Shown: positions 1 to 8,724, numbered from the stretch's first letter. The stretch: DNA of 64,000 bases from CAYJCL01 sp964370475 (GCA_964370475.1 CAYJJI010000002.1:1-64000), one strand, 5' to 3'. The notes: generated from the sequence alone by a model not told the origin. Numbers and translations: made by a program.

Positions 1-493
1 TTTCTTGTCCGAATAAGTCGATTAATACGTTTAATCTATTGTTTTCTAAATCGATTTGGTCAATTTTACCAGTCATTCCTTTGAACGGTCCACCGATAAC
101 ATCTACTTTTTCACCTATAGTTAATTCACTTGCAGTGTCCATAGTACTCATTCCCATATTAGATAATATTTTTTCTATTTCTTCTGGTAATAATGGAGTT
201 GGTTTTGCTCCATGACCTGATGATCCTATAAATCCTGTTACACCTGGAGTATTACGAACTATATACCATGCTTCGTCAGTCATTACCATTTCAACAAGAA
301 TATATCCTGGAAACATTTTTTTGACTTTTTCTTTTTTAACACCGTCTTTAATTTCTATTTCAACAGTTTCTGGAATAATTACTCTATAGATATAGTCTTG
401 CATACCCATAGATTCAGTACGCATTTCTAGTTTTTCTTTTACTTTACTTTCATGTCCACTATAAGTATCTACTACATACCATAATTTATCCAT
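1..493 (-). CDS. nusG: Transcription antitermination protein NusG (3' end cut by window edge)
   Basis: NusG binds RNA polymerase and modulates pausing and Rho- or ribosome-linked elongation. The frame opens with MDKLWYVVDTYSGHE at 493 and stays open to base 1, giving about 164 residues; the family is usually near 180, so only the C-terminal end is missing. The NGN domain is recognisable by FPGYILVEM and VRNTPGVTGF. The beginning of the KOW domain is seen as GEKVDVIGGPFKGMTG. The start ATG shares one base with the secE stop (TAATG), so translation is probably coupled. secE-nusG adjacency is nearly universal in Bacteria and supports the call. Confidence 0.95.
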   Translation of the reverse strand, partial: MDKLWYVVDTYSGHESKVKEKLEMRTESMGMQDYIYRVIIPETVEIEIKDGVKKEKVKKMFPGYILVEMVMTDEAWYIVRNTPGVTGFIGSSGHGAKPTPLLPEEIEKILSNMGMSTMDTASELTIGEKVDVIGGPFKGMTGKIDQIDLENNRLNVLIDLFGQE

Positions 494-771
494 TAGAATA
501 GCCCCCTTACAAGTGTTGATAATGCGTTAATTAATAAGAAGAAACCAATTAATGCTAAACAGAATAAAATTGTGACTAAAGTATATTTAGCTATTTCTTT
601 ACCTGTTGGCCATTTAACTTTACTTAATTCGTTTGATATGTTGTGAATAAGTTTCGTTTTTTCTTTTTTAACTTTTGCTTTCTTTGTTACTTTTTTCTTA
701 ACAACTTCTTTTTTTTCAGTAGTTTTTTTCTTTGTGATTTTTTCTACTACATCTTTTTCTTTCTTTGCCAT
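493..771 (-). CDS. secE: Preprotein translocase subunit SecE
   Basis: SecE clamps the SecY channel and is essential for Sec export. The protein has 92 residues. Residues 1-38 are an unusual, almost purely Lys/Glu/Thr/Val stretch, followed by the family signature NELSKVKWPT and one C-terminal membrane helix (about residues 62-88). Bacillus SecE is about 59 residues, so the charged extension is an addition. A good ribosome site (AGGAG) precedes ATG 771. It lies between a sigma factor gene and nusG as in Bacillus, but rpmG, which usually sits just upstream, is absent; the 85-base gap holds only a promoter. Confidence 0.93.
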   Translation of the reverse strand: MAKKEKDVVEKITKKKTTEKKEVVKKKVTKKAKVKKEKTKLIHNISNELSKVKWPTGKEIAKYTLVTILFCLALIGFFLLINALSTLVRGLF

Positions 772-799
772 GTTAACTCCTCTTTTAAATCAATTAAAA

Positions 800-815
800 A
801 ACACCTAGATGTGTT
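800..815 (-). other. Small hairpin at the 5' end of the secE-nusG leader
   Basis: The arms AACAC and GTGTT flank a six-base loop, and a run of T follows on the minus strand. It falls at or just after the predicted transcription start of the secE promoter. It could be a weak terminator or attenuator, or a 5' stabilising stem. The stem has only five pairs, so the call is tentative. Confidence 0.3.
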
Positions 816-822
816 CTTCTAT

Positions 823-851
823 AAAATAACACATTTTAGATGTTTTTACAA
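823..851 (-). promoter_or_regulatory. Sigma-A-type promoter for secE-nusG
   Basis: A -35 TTGTAA (846-851) and a -10 TATTTT (823-828) are separated by exactly 17 bases, immediately after the stop of the upstream sigma factor gene. It would give secE-nusG expression independent of the mrnC-rlmB-sigma operon. Confidence 0.6.
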
Positions 852-856
852 GTGTT

Positions 857-1471
857 TTAATCTTTATTTATAATATTTTTTACTTTTAGCTTAATTCTTT
901 GAATAGTGTTATCTACTGACTTTGGTGTTTTACTTAATAACTTTGATATTTCTATGTAATTAAAGTTATTTTTTAACAGTGAATACACTTGATATTCGTT
1001 GTCTGATAATGACTCTTTTATTTTTTGTTCTAACTCTTCTAATTTCTCATTTTCCATTAAACTGTTTAATGGATTATTACTGTTATTATCACTTAATAAT
1101 TCTTTTAATGTTACTTTTTCTGTTCCGTAATCATATTCAAGTGATAAGCTATCGTTAATTAGTTGATTTTTTAGTCTTCCTGCTTTTGTTATGGCAGTCA
1201 TTATTCTTCTTTCTACGCAAATTGTTATAAATGTAGACAATTTTGTATTCTTGTTATCTTTATATGAAGTTAATCCGTCTGCAAAACCGAGTAATGCTTC
1301 TTGATATAAATCATTTTTGTCTATACCAAGTGAATAGCACTTACTTTGATATTTATTGTATAAGATATCTATTATATATTTATATTTTTCATATATAATA
1401 TCTTTTGCTTCTTCATTACTTTCATTAATTAAGTATACTAGTTCATGATCTTCATAGTCTTTATAGTTCAT
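857..1471 (-). CDS. sigH: Sigma-70 family RNA polymerase sigma factor, SigH-like
   Basis: A 204-residue alternative sigma factor. Region 2 is seen around residues 15-95, with the core-binding stretch DLYQEALLGFADGLTSYK and TKLSTFITICVERRI. Region 4, a helix-turn-helix, lies near the C-terminus (SDNEYQVYSLLKNNFNYIEISKLLSKTPKSVD in two adjacent blocks). Position is the strongest evidence for SigH: mrnC-rlmB-sigH-secE-nusG is the Bacillus order. Its ATG overlaps the rlmB stop as ATGA. In Bacillus SigH drives early sporulation and competence. Apart from a gerQ homologue no sporulation gene is present here, so its regulon in this organism is unknown. Confidence 0.8.
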   Translation of the reverse strand: MNYKDYEDHELVYLINESNEEAKDIIYEKYKYIIDILYNKYQSKCYSLGIDKNDLYQEALLGFADGLTSYKDNKNTKLSTFITICVERRIMTAITKAGRLKNQLINDSLSLEYDYGTEKVTLKELLSDNNSNNPLNSLMENEKLEELEQKIKESLSDNEYQVYSLLKNNFNYIEISKLLSKTPKSVDNTIQRIKLKVKNIINKD

Positions 1472-2148
1472 TTATTTACTATCCCGTATATAACTATCGC
1501 TGCTGCTACTGATGCATTTAAACTATTTACACTTCCAAACATTGGAATACTTACTATTTCATCTGCATTTTCTTTTACTAGTCTTGATACTCCTTTGCCT
1601 TCATTTCCTATTATCAATAGTACTTTATCACTGAAGTTGGTTTTTTGATAGTTTCTTCCTTCCATATCTGTTGCATAAACAAAGAAACCATTCTTTTTGA
1701 ATTCTTTTATTGCATTATTAACATTACTTACTGTTGCTATGTTTACGTTATTTAATGCTCCACTAGATGTTTTCATTACTGTAGCATTTACATTAACGCT
1801 TCTATCATTTGGTATTATTATCGACTTTACTCCTGCTGCTTCACAAGTTCTTATAATTGCTCCAAAGTTATGTGGATCTTCTAAATGATCTAGTAGTACT
1901 ACAAGATTTTCATTGAACATTGTATCTATTGTTTGATATTCATAATCATCAAGAGTAATTATTATACCTTGGTGATTCGCATCAACTAGTCTATCTAATG
2001 CTCTAGGATCTAAAAATTCATATTTAATTTTGTTTTCTTTGATACTTTTTAATATTTCTTGATCGTTAAAGTTTTTACTTAATGTTATTTTTTTGATTTC
2101 ACTTTTGTCTTGAATCTCATTGAATGTATTTTTTCCATATACTTTCAT
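1468..2148 (-). CDS. rlmB: 23S rRNA (guanosine-2'-O-)-methyltransferase, TrmH/SpoU family
   Basis: It is a SPOUT-fold 2'-O-methyltransferase; Bacillus RlmB methylates G2251-equivalent of 23S rRNA. The 226-residue protein has an N-terminal L30e-like substrate-binding part (to about residue 70). The three SpoU motifs follow: DPHNFGAIIRTCEAAG, LIIGNEGKGVSRLV and IPMFGSVNSLNASVAAAI, the last two forming the trefoil-knot SAM site. The gene ends in TGA, which overlaps the next start (ATGA); this is direct evidence that TGA is a stop in this genome. The order mrnC-rlmB matches Bacillus (yazC-yacO). Confidence 0.93.
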   Translation of the reverse strand: MKVYGKNTFNEIQDKSEIKKITLSKNFNDQEILKSIKENKIKYEFLDPRALDRLVDANHQGIIITLDDYEYQTIDTMFNENLVVLLDHLEDPHNFGAIIRTCEAAGVKSIIIPNDRSVNVNATVMKTSSGALNNVNIATVSNVNNAIKEFKKNGFFVYATDMEGRNYQKTNFSDKVLLIIGNEGKGVSRLVKENADEIVSIPMFGSVNSLNASVAAAIVIYGIVNK

Positions 2149-2507
2149 TAATTATCTAGCACCTCTTTCATTATTTCTTCAATACGTTCTTTTTTATTTA
2201 ATTCATGTAATGAACCTATTAATGTTTCAAATCCAGTTGCCATTCTATATGTGATTACATCTGTACTTTTTGTTTTACCACTGTGGGCATTTCTACCCCA
2301 TTTGTATAATTCTAGTTCTCCTTCTGTAAAGAAGTTTTTATTCATAAGTCTTTCTAAATGTACTCTTTGTGACTTTGCACTAACATATTCAAGGCTGAGT
2401 TTTTGTAATTCTCCTACTTTTGTATGTCCTAGTCCAACTAAATGTTTTCTTACATAATATTCATATATTGTGTCACCTAAGTATGCCATAGATAATGCGT
2501 TTTTCAT
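2148..2507 (-). CDS. mrnC: Mini-ribonuclease III
   Basis: MrnC is an RNase III catalytic domain without the dsRNA-binding domain; in Bacillus it matures 23S rRNA. The motif LSMAYLGDTIYEYYVR carries the acidic RNase III signature, and RNAHSGKTKSTDVITYR is typical of the mini-RNase III family. I choose ATG 2507 (119 residues) rather than the in-frame GTG at 2516. The GTG lies inside the Shine-Dalgarno GGTGG that sits seven bases before the ATG. The stop TAA shares a base with the rlmB ATG. Confidence 0.92.
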   Translation of the reverse strand: MKNALSMAYLGDTIYEYYVRKHLVGLGHTKVGELQKLSLEYVSAKSQRVHLERLMNKNFFTEGELELYKWGRNAHSGKTKSTDVITYRMATGFETLIGSLHELNKKERIEEIMKEVLDN

Positions 2508-2536
2508 ATTTCCCACCGGTTAAATCTTATCATATT

Positions 2537-2764
2537 TTGAAAAAATTGCAAGTTTTATTTCGTTATCCTTGGGAATTAAACGAAGATAAAGGTAACCATA
2601 CTAGAGAGGTTATTACTTATCAAGATATGAGCGATGACGAACTAATAGAAGGAGTTGTTGATGGTAATTACAAGAGTATTTTAGTGATGGAAGTGAGAAC
2701 TAATATAGTTTACTCTTATGCTAATCATCATTTTGATTATAAAATAATAAAACAGATCTTTTAA
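2537..2764 (+). CDS. Hypothetical small protein, unrecognised
   Basis: An open frame in the gap between mrnC and trxB, on the opposite strand to both. From a TTG at 2537 it would give 75 residues. It has acidic, hydrophilic composition (YPWELNEDKG, QDMSDDELIEGVVDGNYKS) and A/T-rich third positions like its neighbours, so it does not look like a shadow of a minus-strand gene. No convincing ribosome site precedes the TTG, and an ATG-started version beginning at 2495 would overlap mrnC. No family was recognised. It ends inside the trxB terminator stem. Confidence 0.45.
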   Translation: MKKLQVLFRYPWELNEDKGNHTREVITYQDMSDDELIEGVVDGNYKSILVMEVRTNIVYSYANHHFDYKIIKQIF

Positions 2765-2772
2765 GATCTGTT
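2741..2772 (-). terminator. Intrinsic terminator of trxB
   Basis: The arms AACAGATCTT (2751-2760) and AAGATCTGTT (2763-2772) form a ten-pair stem with a minimal loop. On the minus strand the stem is followed by a T-rich tail (TTTTATTATTTT). The upstream arm includes the trxB stop codon. On the plus strand no T run follows, so it serves trxB rather than the plus-strand ORF. Confidence 0.75.
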
Positions 2773-3648
2773 ATTGATTGCGTGTAGCGCAGCTATAGCA
2801 CCTTCACTAGTTGCTGTAACTACTTGATATACTTCTTTTTTAATTCCGTCTCCTGCTGCATATATTCCAGGAATTTTTGTTTCTTGGTTTTGATCAGTTA
2901 AAATATAACTATTTTCGTCTGTAATATTTAACTCTTTTATAAAATCTATATATGGTTCATATCCAATATAAGTAAATATAGCTGATACTTCTATTATTTT
3001 ATCATCATTTATTGTTATATTTTCTACAACTGATTCTCCATTTATTTTTGTAACATTGCTATTATAAATTATTTCAACGTTTTTTTGTTGACTTAATTCA
3101 TTAATAAGATTATTGCTAGCTTTAAATTGATTAGACCTGTTGATAATGTAAACTTTATCCACAATAGAAGCTAAATACAATGATTCTTCTACTGCTGAAT
3201 TTCCACTGCCAACTACAGCTACTATTTTACCTTTATATAAATTTGCATCACAGATGGCACAATAACTGAGTCCTTTACCTTCATATTTTTTTTCGTTTTC
3301 AATTCCTAAGTTTTTAACTTTTCTTCCTGTTGCTATTAAGACTTTTTTAGTTTGATATTTATTTTTATTTGTTTCTATTTCTTTTATTTGATCATTTTTT
3401 ATATTTAATACTCTTTCGATTTTGTATTCGATATTTAATTTATTTATTTGATCAAACATTTGATATGCTAGATCTGGTCCAGTTCCTTGATTAAATCCTG
3501 GATAGTTATCTAATTTTGACATGCTATTTAAAAGACCGCCTGGGGCATTTGCTTCTAAACATAATACTTTTAGTCCACCTCTTTTAGCATATATCGCTGC
3601 ACTTATACCAGCAGGTCCTAGACCTATTATTATTAAATCATAAATCAT
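2761..3648 (-). CDS. trxB: Thioredoxin reductase
   Basis: It is a flavoprotein that passes electrons from NADPH to thioredoxin. The protein has 295 residues. The FAD site GLGPAGISAAIYAKRGG is at residues 9-25, the redox-active pair C130-A-I-C133 is followed by D134, the NADPH loop GSGNSAVEESL lies near residue 148, and the C-terminal FAD motif IPGIYAAGDG is at about residue 260. The CxxC between the two dinucleotide domains separates it from ferredoxin-NADP reductases of the same fold. It is slightly shorter than Bacillus TrxB (about 316). It follows lgt by eight bases, so the two are probably cotranscribed. Confidence 0.93.
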   Translation of the reverse strand: MIYDLIIIGLGPAGISAAIYAKRGGLKVLCLEANAPGGLLNSMSKLDNYPGFNQGTGPDLAYQMFDQINKLNIEYKIERVLNIKNDQIKEIETNKNKYQTKKVLIATGRKVKNLGIENEKKYEGKGLSYCAICDANLYKGKIVAVVGSGNSAVEESLYLASIVDKVYIINRSNQFKASNNLINELSQQKNVEIIYNSNVTKINGESVVENITINDDKIIEVSAIFTYIGYEPYIDFIKELNITDENSYILTDQNQETKIPGIYAAGDGIKKEVYQVVTATSEGAIAALHAINNRS

Positions 3649-3656
3649 AATTACTC

Positions 3657-4472
3657 CTAATATCTTATTTCTGTTGGATCTTTTTCGTTATAGTTACTTT
3701 CAAAGCGACCTTTTCTGCTTAATATCATGAATGCTAGTAGTCCTACTACGAATGCAACTATTGATACTATTTGTGCTACTCTGAAACCAAATAATTCTAA
3801 TGCATCTAGTCTTCCTGCTTCTATGAAAAATCTTGCTGCACTATACCACATTGCATATATTGCTGTTATTTGTCCTACTTTTATATATTTAATTCTTCTT
3901 ACAATCAATAATATAATTACTCCTAGTAAACACCATAAGGATTCATAGTAAAACATTGGTTCATAATATATTCCATTTATTTGCATTCCTTCAATAACAA
4001 ATTCAGGTAGCAAGAAATTACTATTTAAATTAGCCAGTGATGTTGCTGGACCATATGCTTCTTGATTAAAGAAGTTTCCCCATCTCCCTATTGCTTGGGC
4101 TAGTAAAACTGGCACTACTAAGATATCTGCTATTCTCCAAAAATTAGCTTGATATTTTTTTGAATATATAAATGCTGTTATACCTCCAAGTATTAGACCT
4201 CCATGAATTGCTAAACCACCATTCCATATCTTTAAAATATCTATTGGATTATTTATGAAATGTTCTAAATTAAAAGCTACATAATATAATCTTGCTCCTA
4301 TAACTCCAAATATTATTGTCCAAAAACATAAGTTGAACATAAAGTCTTTCGGAAATTCGAATTTTTTTGCTTCTCTTGATGCCATAAATATTCCTATTAT
4401 TACTCCTGTCAGTATTAATACCGAATACCATTTTATAGCAAATCCTCCTATTTCAAATATTACTCCATCCAT
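3657..4472 (-). CDS. lgt: Phosphatidylglycerol--prolipoprotein diacylglyceryl transferase
   Basis: Lgt attaches diacylglycerol to the lipobox cysteine of prelipoproteins, the first step of lipoprotein maturation, in the membrane. The 271-residue protein has about seven hydrophobic segments. Family signatures are NGGLAIHGGLILG (the essential His-Gly-Gly region) and the Lgt signature GRWGNFFNQEAYG. FFIEAGRLD near residue 225 is also typical. The start ATG 4472 has an AGGAG site. The neighbouring trxB suggests an lgt-trxB operon, as in several Bacilli. Confidence 0.95.
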   Translation of the reverse strand: MDGVIFEIGGFAIKWYSVLILTGVIIGIFMASREAKKFEFPKDFMFNLCFWTIIFGVIGARLYYVAFNLEHFINNPIDILKIWNGGLAIHGGLILGGITAFIYSKKYQANFWRIADILVVPVLLAQAIGRWGNFFNQEAYGPATSLANLNSNFLLPEFVIEGMQINGIYYEPMFYYESLWCLLGVIILLIVRRIKYIKVGQITAIYAMWYSAARFFIEAGRLDALELFGFRVAQIVSIVAFVVGLLAFMILSRKGRFESNYNEKDPTEIRY

Positions 4473-4490
4473 ATTATCACTCCTAATATT

Positions 4491-4498
4491 ATTCTACC
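4491..4498 (-). promoter_or_regulatory. Extended -10 element upstream of lgt
   Basis: TGG followed by TAGAAT (4491-4496), about 25 bases before the lgt start, resembles an extended -10 box. No good -35 is visible, and the region upstream is the AT-only terminator of the ydcF-like gene. Confidence 0.4.
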
Positions 4499-4505
4499 AT
4501 AATAA

Positions 4506-4546
4506 TAAAAAAAAATAATATTATTTTTTATTTAATAATATTATTT
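4506..4546 (-). terminator. AT-only hairpin terminator of the ydcF-like gene
   Basis: Two 13-base arms (4513-4525 and 4534-4546, AAATAATATTATT and its complement) enclose an eight-base loop, and on the minus strand a run of T (4506-4512) follows. The stem lacks any G-C pair, so its strength is doubtful. Confidence 0.45.
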
Positions 4547-5078
4547 CTTTTTTAACTTTTGTTATACCTTTTAAAGTCATATGCCAATTTTGGTTATTAG
4601 TTTCTTTACTAATAGACGAAGCTGTAAATAATTTAATTGAACCTTTATTTTCCTTAAGTATTTTATTAGTAAGTTGTAGACATCTTTTTATATGATAATC
4701 TGATGATATTAACAATATATTCTTAGGATAAACATTTTTATCTTTTAGTGTTTTTAATGTATATAGTATGTTTTCTTCTGTAGTTTTAGATTTTGATTCT
4801 ACTATTATATCATCTTCATTAATACCTAATGATATAGCATACTCTTGCATTAGATGCGCTTCTGGCAATTTGCTTAAAAAAACTTTACCACCTGATAGAA
4901 CAATTTTTTTTACTAAACCTGAATCATAGAATTCGAGTAATTTATCTATTCTCTCTTTGTATTCATTTTTATTTCCAAAAACTATTGCGACATCTATTTT
5001 TGTTGGTATTTCTTTTTCTTTTAAGAAAACTCTGTTAGTAGTCTTTTCTTTTGTTTTGATTATTTCTGTTATACTCAT
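4521..5078 (-). CDS. YdcF-like DUF218 family protein
   Basis: The 185-residue protein has the DUF218/YdcF layout. There is an N-terminal strand IDVAIVFGN (about 28-36), VKKIVLSGG, an acidic E(A)HLMQEYAISLGI helix and SKTTEENI. ILLISSDYHIKRCLQL carries the conserved Ser-Asp-x-His. Family members include E. coli YdcF and the vancomycin-resistance protein SanA; their chemistry is not settled, although some bind S-adenosylmethionine. No membrane segment is seen, so it should be cytoplasmic. The start ATG overlaps the uvrA stop (ATGA), so it is the distal gene of a uvrA operon, but no link to repair is known. Confidence 0.75.
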   Translation of the reverse strand: MSITEIIKTKEKTTNRVFLKEKEIPTKIDVAIVFGNKNEYKERIDKLLEFYDSGLVKKIVLSGGKVFLSKLPEAHLMQEYAISLGINEDDIIVESKSKTTEENILYTLKTLKDKNVYPKNILLISSDYHIKRCLQLTNKILKENKGSIKLFTASSISKETNNQNWHMTLKGITKVKKEIILLNKK

Positions 5079-7879
5079 AATAATTTTTTTAAGAATCTAC
5101 CAGTATGTGAATTTTCACATTTTACTATTTCTTCAGGTGTTCCTGTTACTAGGATTTCTCCTCCACCTGTACCACCTTCTGGTCCTAAATCGATAATGTG
5201 GTCAGCTACTTTAATAACATCTAAGTTATGTTCTATTACTATCACTGTATCTCCGTTATCCACTATTCTATTTAAAATATTTACTAATTTTTTTATATCA
5301 TGTGTGTGTAGTCCTGTTGTTGGTTCATCAAGAATAAATACTGATTTACCTGTTACTTTTTTTTGTAGTTCTTTTGCAAGTTTTACTCTCCCAGCTTCTC
5401 CTCCTGATAGAGTTGGTGCTGATTGACCTAATTTAATGTACGATAATCCAACGTCCATCATTACTTGTAGTTTATTTTTAACTTTAGGCACATTATCAAA
5501 GAATTCTATTGCTTCTGAAACTCTCATGTCTAGTACTTCACTGATTGTTTTATCTTTAAATTTAACATCTAATGTTTCTCTGTTGTATCTAGTACCGTGA
5601 CATACTTCACATGGAACATATACATCCGGTAAGAAGTTCATTTCTATCTTTTTAACTCCGTCGCCCCAACAAGCTTCACATCGTCCACCTTTTACATTGA
5701 ATGAAAATCTATTTTTACCATATCCTCTTATTTTTGATTCTTTCATGTTAGCAAATACATCTCTTATATCATCAAAAACTCCTACGTATGTTGCTGGATT
5801 AGATCTCGGTGTTCTTCCTATAGGATCTTGAGTTATATGGATTACTTTATCGACTAAGTTTAAGTTTTTAATACTTTTATGAGCTCCTATAACTACTTTG
5901 GATTTATACACTTCTTTCATAAGTGCTTTATATAATATTTCGTTAACAAGTGAAGACTTACCTGATCCAGAAACTCCTGTTACACAAGTGAATTTAGCTA
6001 ACGGAAATTTCACATCAACATTTTTTAAATTATTTGCTGTTGCTCCTTTTATTTCAATAAATTTTTTATTACCTTTTCTTCTAGATGTTGGAACATCTAT
6101 TTTATATTCTCCAGTTAGGTATTTACCAGTTAATGAATTTTCATTATTCATTACTTCTTCTGGCGTTCCATGAGCTGTAATTAAACCTCCCATATCTCCT
6201 GCACCCGGACCGATATCTACTAAATAATCAGCTTCTAACATTGTATCTGTATCATGTTCTACTACTACTAATGTATTTCCTAAATCTCTCATTTCTTTTA
6301 AAGATTTAATTAATCTTTCATTATCTCTTTGATGTAGTCCAATACTAGGTTCATCTAATACATATAATACTCCACTTAGTTTACTTCCTATTTGAGTTGC
6401 TAATCTAATACGTTGAGCTTCTCCTCCTGATAACGATCCCGCTGTTCTATTTAATGTTAAGTATCCTAAACCTACATTATTTAGAAATTCTAATCTGCTT
6501 TTTATTTCTTTAATTAATAATTCACTTATTTTTTGTTGTTCTTTATTTAATTTTAAATTACTAATTACTTCATATAATCCACTTATACTTAATGATGTCA
6601 TTTCGTAAATGTTTCTTTTATTTATTTTAACATTTAAAACTTCTTGTTTTAGTCTTTGTCCATTACATAATGGACATTCCATTTCAATCATGAATCCTTC
6701 AATCCAATCACGAACCCAAGTGGATGTTGTTGCTATGTATCTTCTCTCTAAATTATTTATTATACCTTCGAAGAAATCTGTTTTCGTATGAGTGTTTCCG
6801 TTTTTAGAAACATATTTAAATGACAATACATCTGGTGATCCATATAGTATTTTATCAAGATCACTTCTTCTTAAATCCTCTATAGGAGTATTTAAAGAAA
6901 AGTTATACTTTTTAGCTAGTTCTTCTACTTCTGTATATGTTATATTTTGTTCTTGATTTAGTGTTACTATACCACCATTTGCAATACTTTTTTTGATATC
7001 TGGAATTAACTGATCTTCTGATATTTTCATTTTAGTTCCTAATCCATTACATTCTGGACATGCTCCGAATGGTGAATTGAAACTAAACATTCTTGTTTCT
7101 AGTTCAGGCAGCGAAAAATCACAATGAGGACATGCATAGTTTTCACTCATTAAAATTTCTTCGTGATTAATAATGTTAAACAATACTAGTCCATGAGCTA
7201 TTTTTGTTGATGTTTCTATCGCTTCAAATAATCTGCTTCTTTCTTCTGGTTTTATAACAATGCGGTCTACTATTACTTCAATTTCTGATTTTTTATTTTT
7301 TTCTAGTATTATTTCTTCACTTAAGTCTTTAACTTCTTTATTTATTCTCGCTCTTATATAACCTTGTCTTTTTAAATCATTTAGTAAATCTTGGTGAGTT
7401 CCTTTTTCACCTCTTACTACTGGTGCAAGAATTTCTAACTTTGTACCTGGTTCGTATTCCATTATTTTGTTTGTCATTTCTTCCACAGATTGAGAACTTA
7501 TTGGAATGTTATGATTTGGACAAAATGGCGTTCCAATACGAGCATATAACAATCTTAAATAATCATAAATTTCAGTTACTGTACCAACTGTTGATCTAGG
7601 ATTGTTGTTTGTGCTTTTTTGATCAATACTTATACTTGGACTTAATCCTTCTATTGAATCTACATCCGGTTTAGATGTCCCTCCTAGAAATTGTCTTGCG
7701 TATGCTGATAAACTCTCAACATACCTTCTTTGTCCTTCTGCATAAATTGTATCAAATGCTAATGATGATTTACCTGATCCAGATACTCCTGTCATTACAA
7801 TCAATGAGTTTTTAGGTAATTCAATACTAACATTTTTTAAATTATTTTCTCTTGCACCTTTTACAATTATTTTATCCAT
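5075..7879 (-). CDS. uvrA: Excinuclease ABC subunit A
   Basis: UvrA is the damage-sensing ATPase of nucleotide excision repair and loads UvrB. The 934-residue length is normal for the family. It has two ABC modules: the first Walker A GVSGSGKSS is at residues 31-39, the first signature is GSLSGGEAQRIRLA, and the second module has GVSGSGKSSLV and TLSGGEAGRVKLA. Zinc sites include CPHC/CPEC in the first half and CEAC/CEVC in the second. Its ribosome site is AAGGAG. No SOS-box-like palindrome is visible in the 33 bases before it. uvrB is more than 4 kb away, not adjacent. Confidence 0.98.
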   Translation of the reverse strand: MDKIIVKGARENNLKNVSIELPKNSLIVMTGVSGSGKSSLAFDTIYAEGQRRYVESLSAYARQFLGGTSKPDVDSIEGLSPSISIDQKSTNNNPRSTVGTVTEIYDYLRLLYARIGTPFCPNHNIPISSQSVEEMTNKIMEYEPGTKLEILAPVVRGEKGTHQDLLNDLKRQGYIRARINKEVKDLSEEIILEKNKKSEIEVIVDRIVIKPEERSRLFEAIETSTKIAHGLVLFNIINHEEILMSENYACPHCDFSLPELETRMFSFNSPFGACPECNGLGTKMKISEDQLIPDIKKSIANGGIVTLNQEQNITYTEVEELAKKYNFSLNTPIEDLRRSDLDKILYGSPDVLSFKYVSKNGNTHTKTDFFEGIINNLERRYIATTSTWVRDWIEGFMIEMECPLCNGQRLKQEVLNVKINKRNIYEMTSLSISGLYEVISNLKLNKEQQKISELLIKEIKSRLEFLNNVGLGYLTLNRTAGSLSGGEAQRIRLATQIGSKLSGVLYVLDEPSIGLHQRDNERLIKSLKEMRDLGNTLVVVEHDTDTMLEADYLVDIGPGAGDMGGLITAHGTPEEVMNNENSLTGKYLTGEYKIDVPTSRRKGNKKFIEIKGATANNLKNVDVKFPLAKFTCVTGVSGSGKSSLVNEILYKALMKEVYKSKVVIGAHKSIKNLNLVDKVIHITQDPIGRTPRSNPATYVGVFDDIRDVFANMKESKIRGYGKNRFSFNVKGGRCEACWGDGVKKIEMNFLPDVYVPCEVCHGTRYNRETLDVKFKDKTISEVLDMRVSEAIEFFDNVPKVKNKLQVMMDVGLSYIKLGQSAPTLSGGEAGRVKLAKELQKKVTGKSVFILDEPTTGLHTHDIKKLVNILNRIVDNGDTVIVIEHNLDVIKVADHIIDLGPEGGTGGGEILVTGTPEEIVKCENSHTGRFLKKLL

Positions 7880-7912
7880 TATATACTCCTTATAATTATT
7901 TTGTTCATTTTT

Positions 7913-8707
7913 TTATTTTATATCTTTAAAATTACAATGTTTGCACATTTCTTCAATCTTAGTATTATCTTTAAAACCTTTTTGAATTGATGTAAATGAG
8001 TCGTTCATTATTATATCAGATAGTTTTGATTTGTAAATATTTCCTAAATTTATTATTCCTTCATAGTCTAAACAGCAAGGAACTACTGTTCCGTCTACTA
8101 ATATTCCTATATGGTCTATTGTTCCTTTACAAGTTCCATGTTCATTATAGTAATCATTATTTAGTGATGGCCAGATAAATTCCTGTTCTATTTCTAAAAA
8201 TACATTTTTAGCTAGTTTGGTACTTTTTTTACCATCTATATTTTGATTATAATATTTATTTAATTTAGCTATTATTTTTTCATGATGTTTTGATTTAGTC
8301 CATAGTCGGTAGTTTATATATGTATTTTCTTTTAAATCATCAGTTGATTCAAATACATCACTTAGATATGTATCTAAATCTTTATTATATATTTCCTCAT
8401 AGGAATGAAGAGATATGTTTATTTGTCTTATGTTTTTATTCTTTATATTCTTTATTAAATAACCATTAGTAGTAATATTTATATAGTATTCTTTACAAGC
8501 TATTTCTATTAACTCATTTATATTTGGATGTAACAGTGGTTCCCCCATTAAATGAAAATATAGATATTTTGTGTGATTTTTTATTTTATCTAAGATTATT
8601 TTAAAATTTTCTACGTCTATAAATTGTTTATTACGTGAATTTTTTGGGCAAAAGCTGCAGTTTAAATTACAATTATTTGTTATTTCTATATATATTTTTT
8701 TGAACAT
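7913..8707 (-). CDS. Radical SAM/SPASM domain protein
   Basis: The 264-residue protein has the radical SAM cluster motif C13-NLN-C17-SF-C20, then the GEPLLHP block (SAM-binding GGE-like) and ITTNGYLI. The C-terminal part has PCCLDYEG and CKHCNF, a short SPASM-type region that may hold an auxiliary iron-sulfur cluster. SPASM proteins include peptide-modifying enzymes, sulfatase maturases and tRNA or cofactor enzymes. No precursor peptide or modified partner is visible nearby, so the substrate is unknown. A GGAGG site lies seven bases before the ATG. It may be transcribed into uvrA. Confidence 0.85.
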   Translation of the reverse strand: MFKKIYIEITNNCNLNCSFCPKNSRNKQFIDVENFKIILDKIKNHTKYLYFHLMGEPLLHPNINELIEIACKEYYINITTNGYLIKNIKNKNIRQINISLHSYEEIYNKDLDTYLSDVFESTDDLKENTYINYRLWTKSKHHEKIIAKLNKYYNQNIDGKKSTKLAKNVFLEIEQEFIWPSLNNDYYNEHGTCKGTIDHIGILVDGTVVPCCLDYEGIINLGNIYKSKLSDIIMNDSFTSIQKGFKDNTKIEEMCKHCNFKDIK

Positions 8708-8724
8708 AAAGATTCCTCCTTTTT

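Noticed and set aside
7880..7912. LexA/SOS box before uvrA or uvrB
   Set aside because: No CGAAC-n4-GTTCG-type palindrome is visible at 7880-7912 or 14156-14210.
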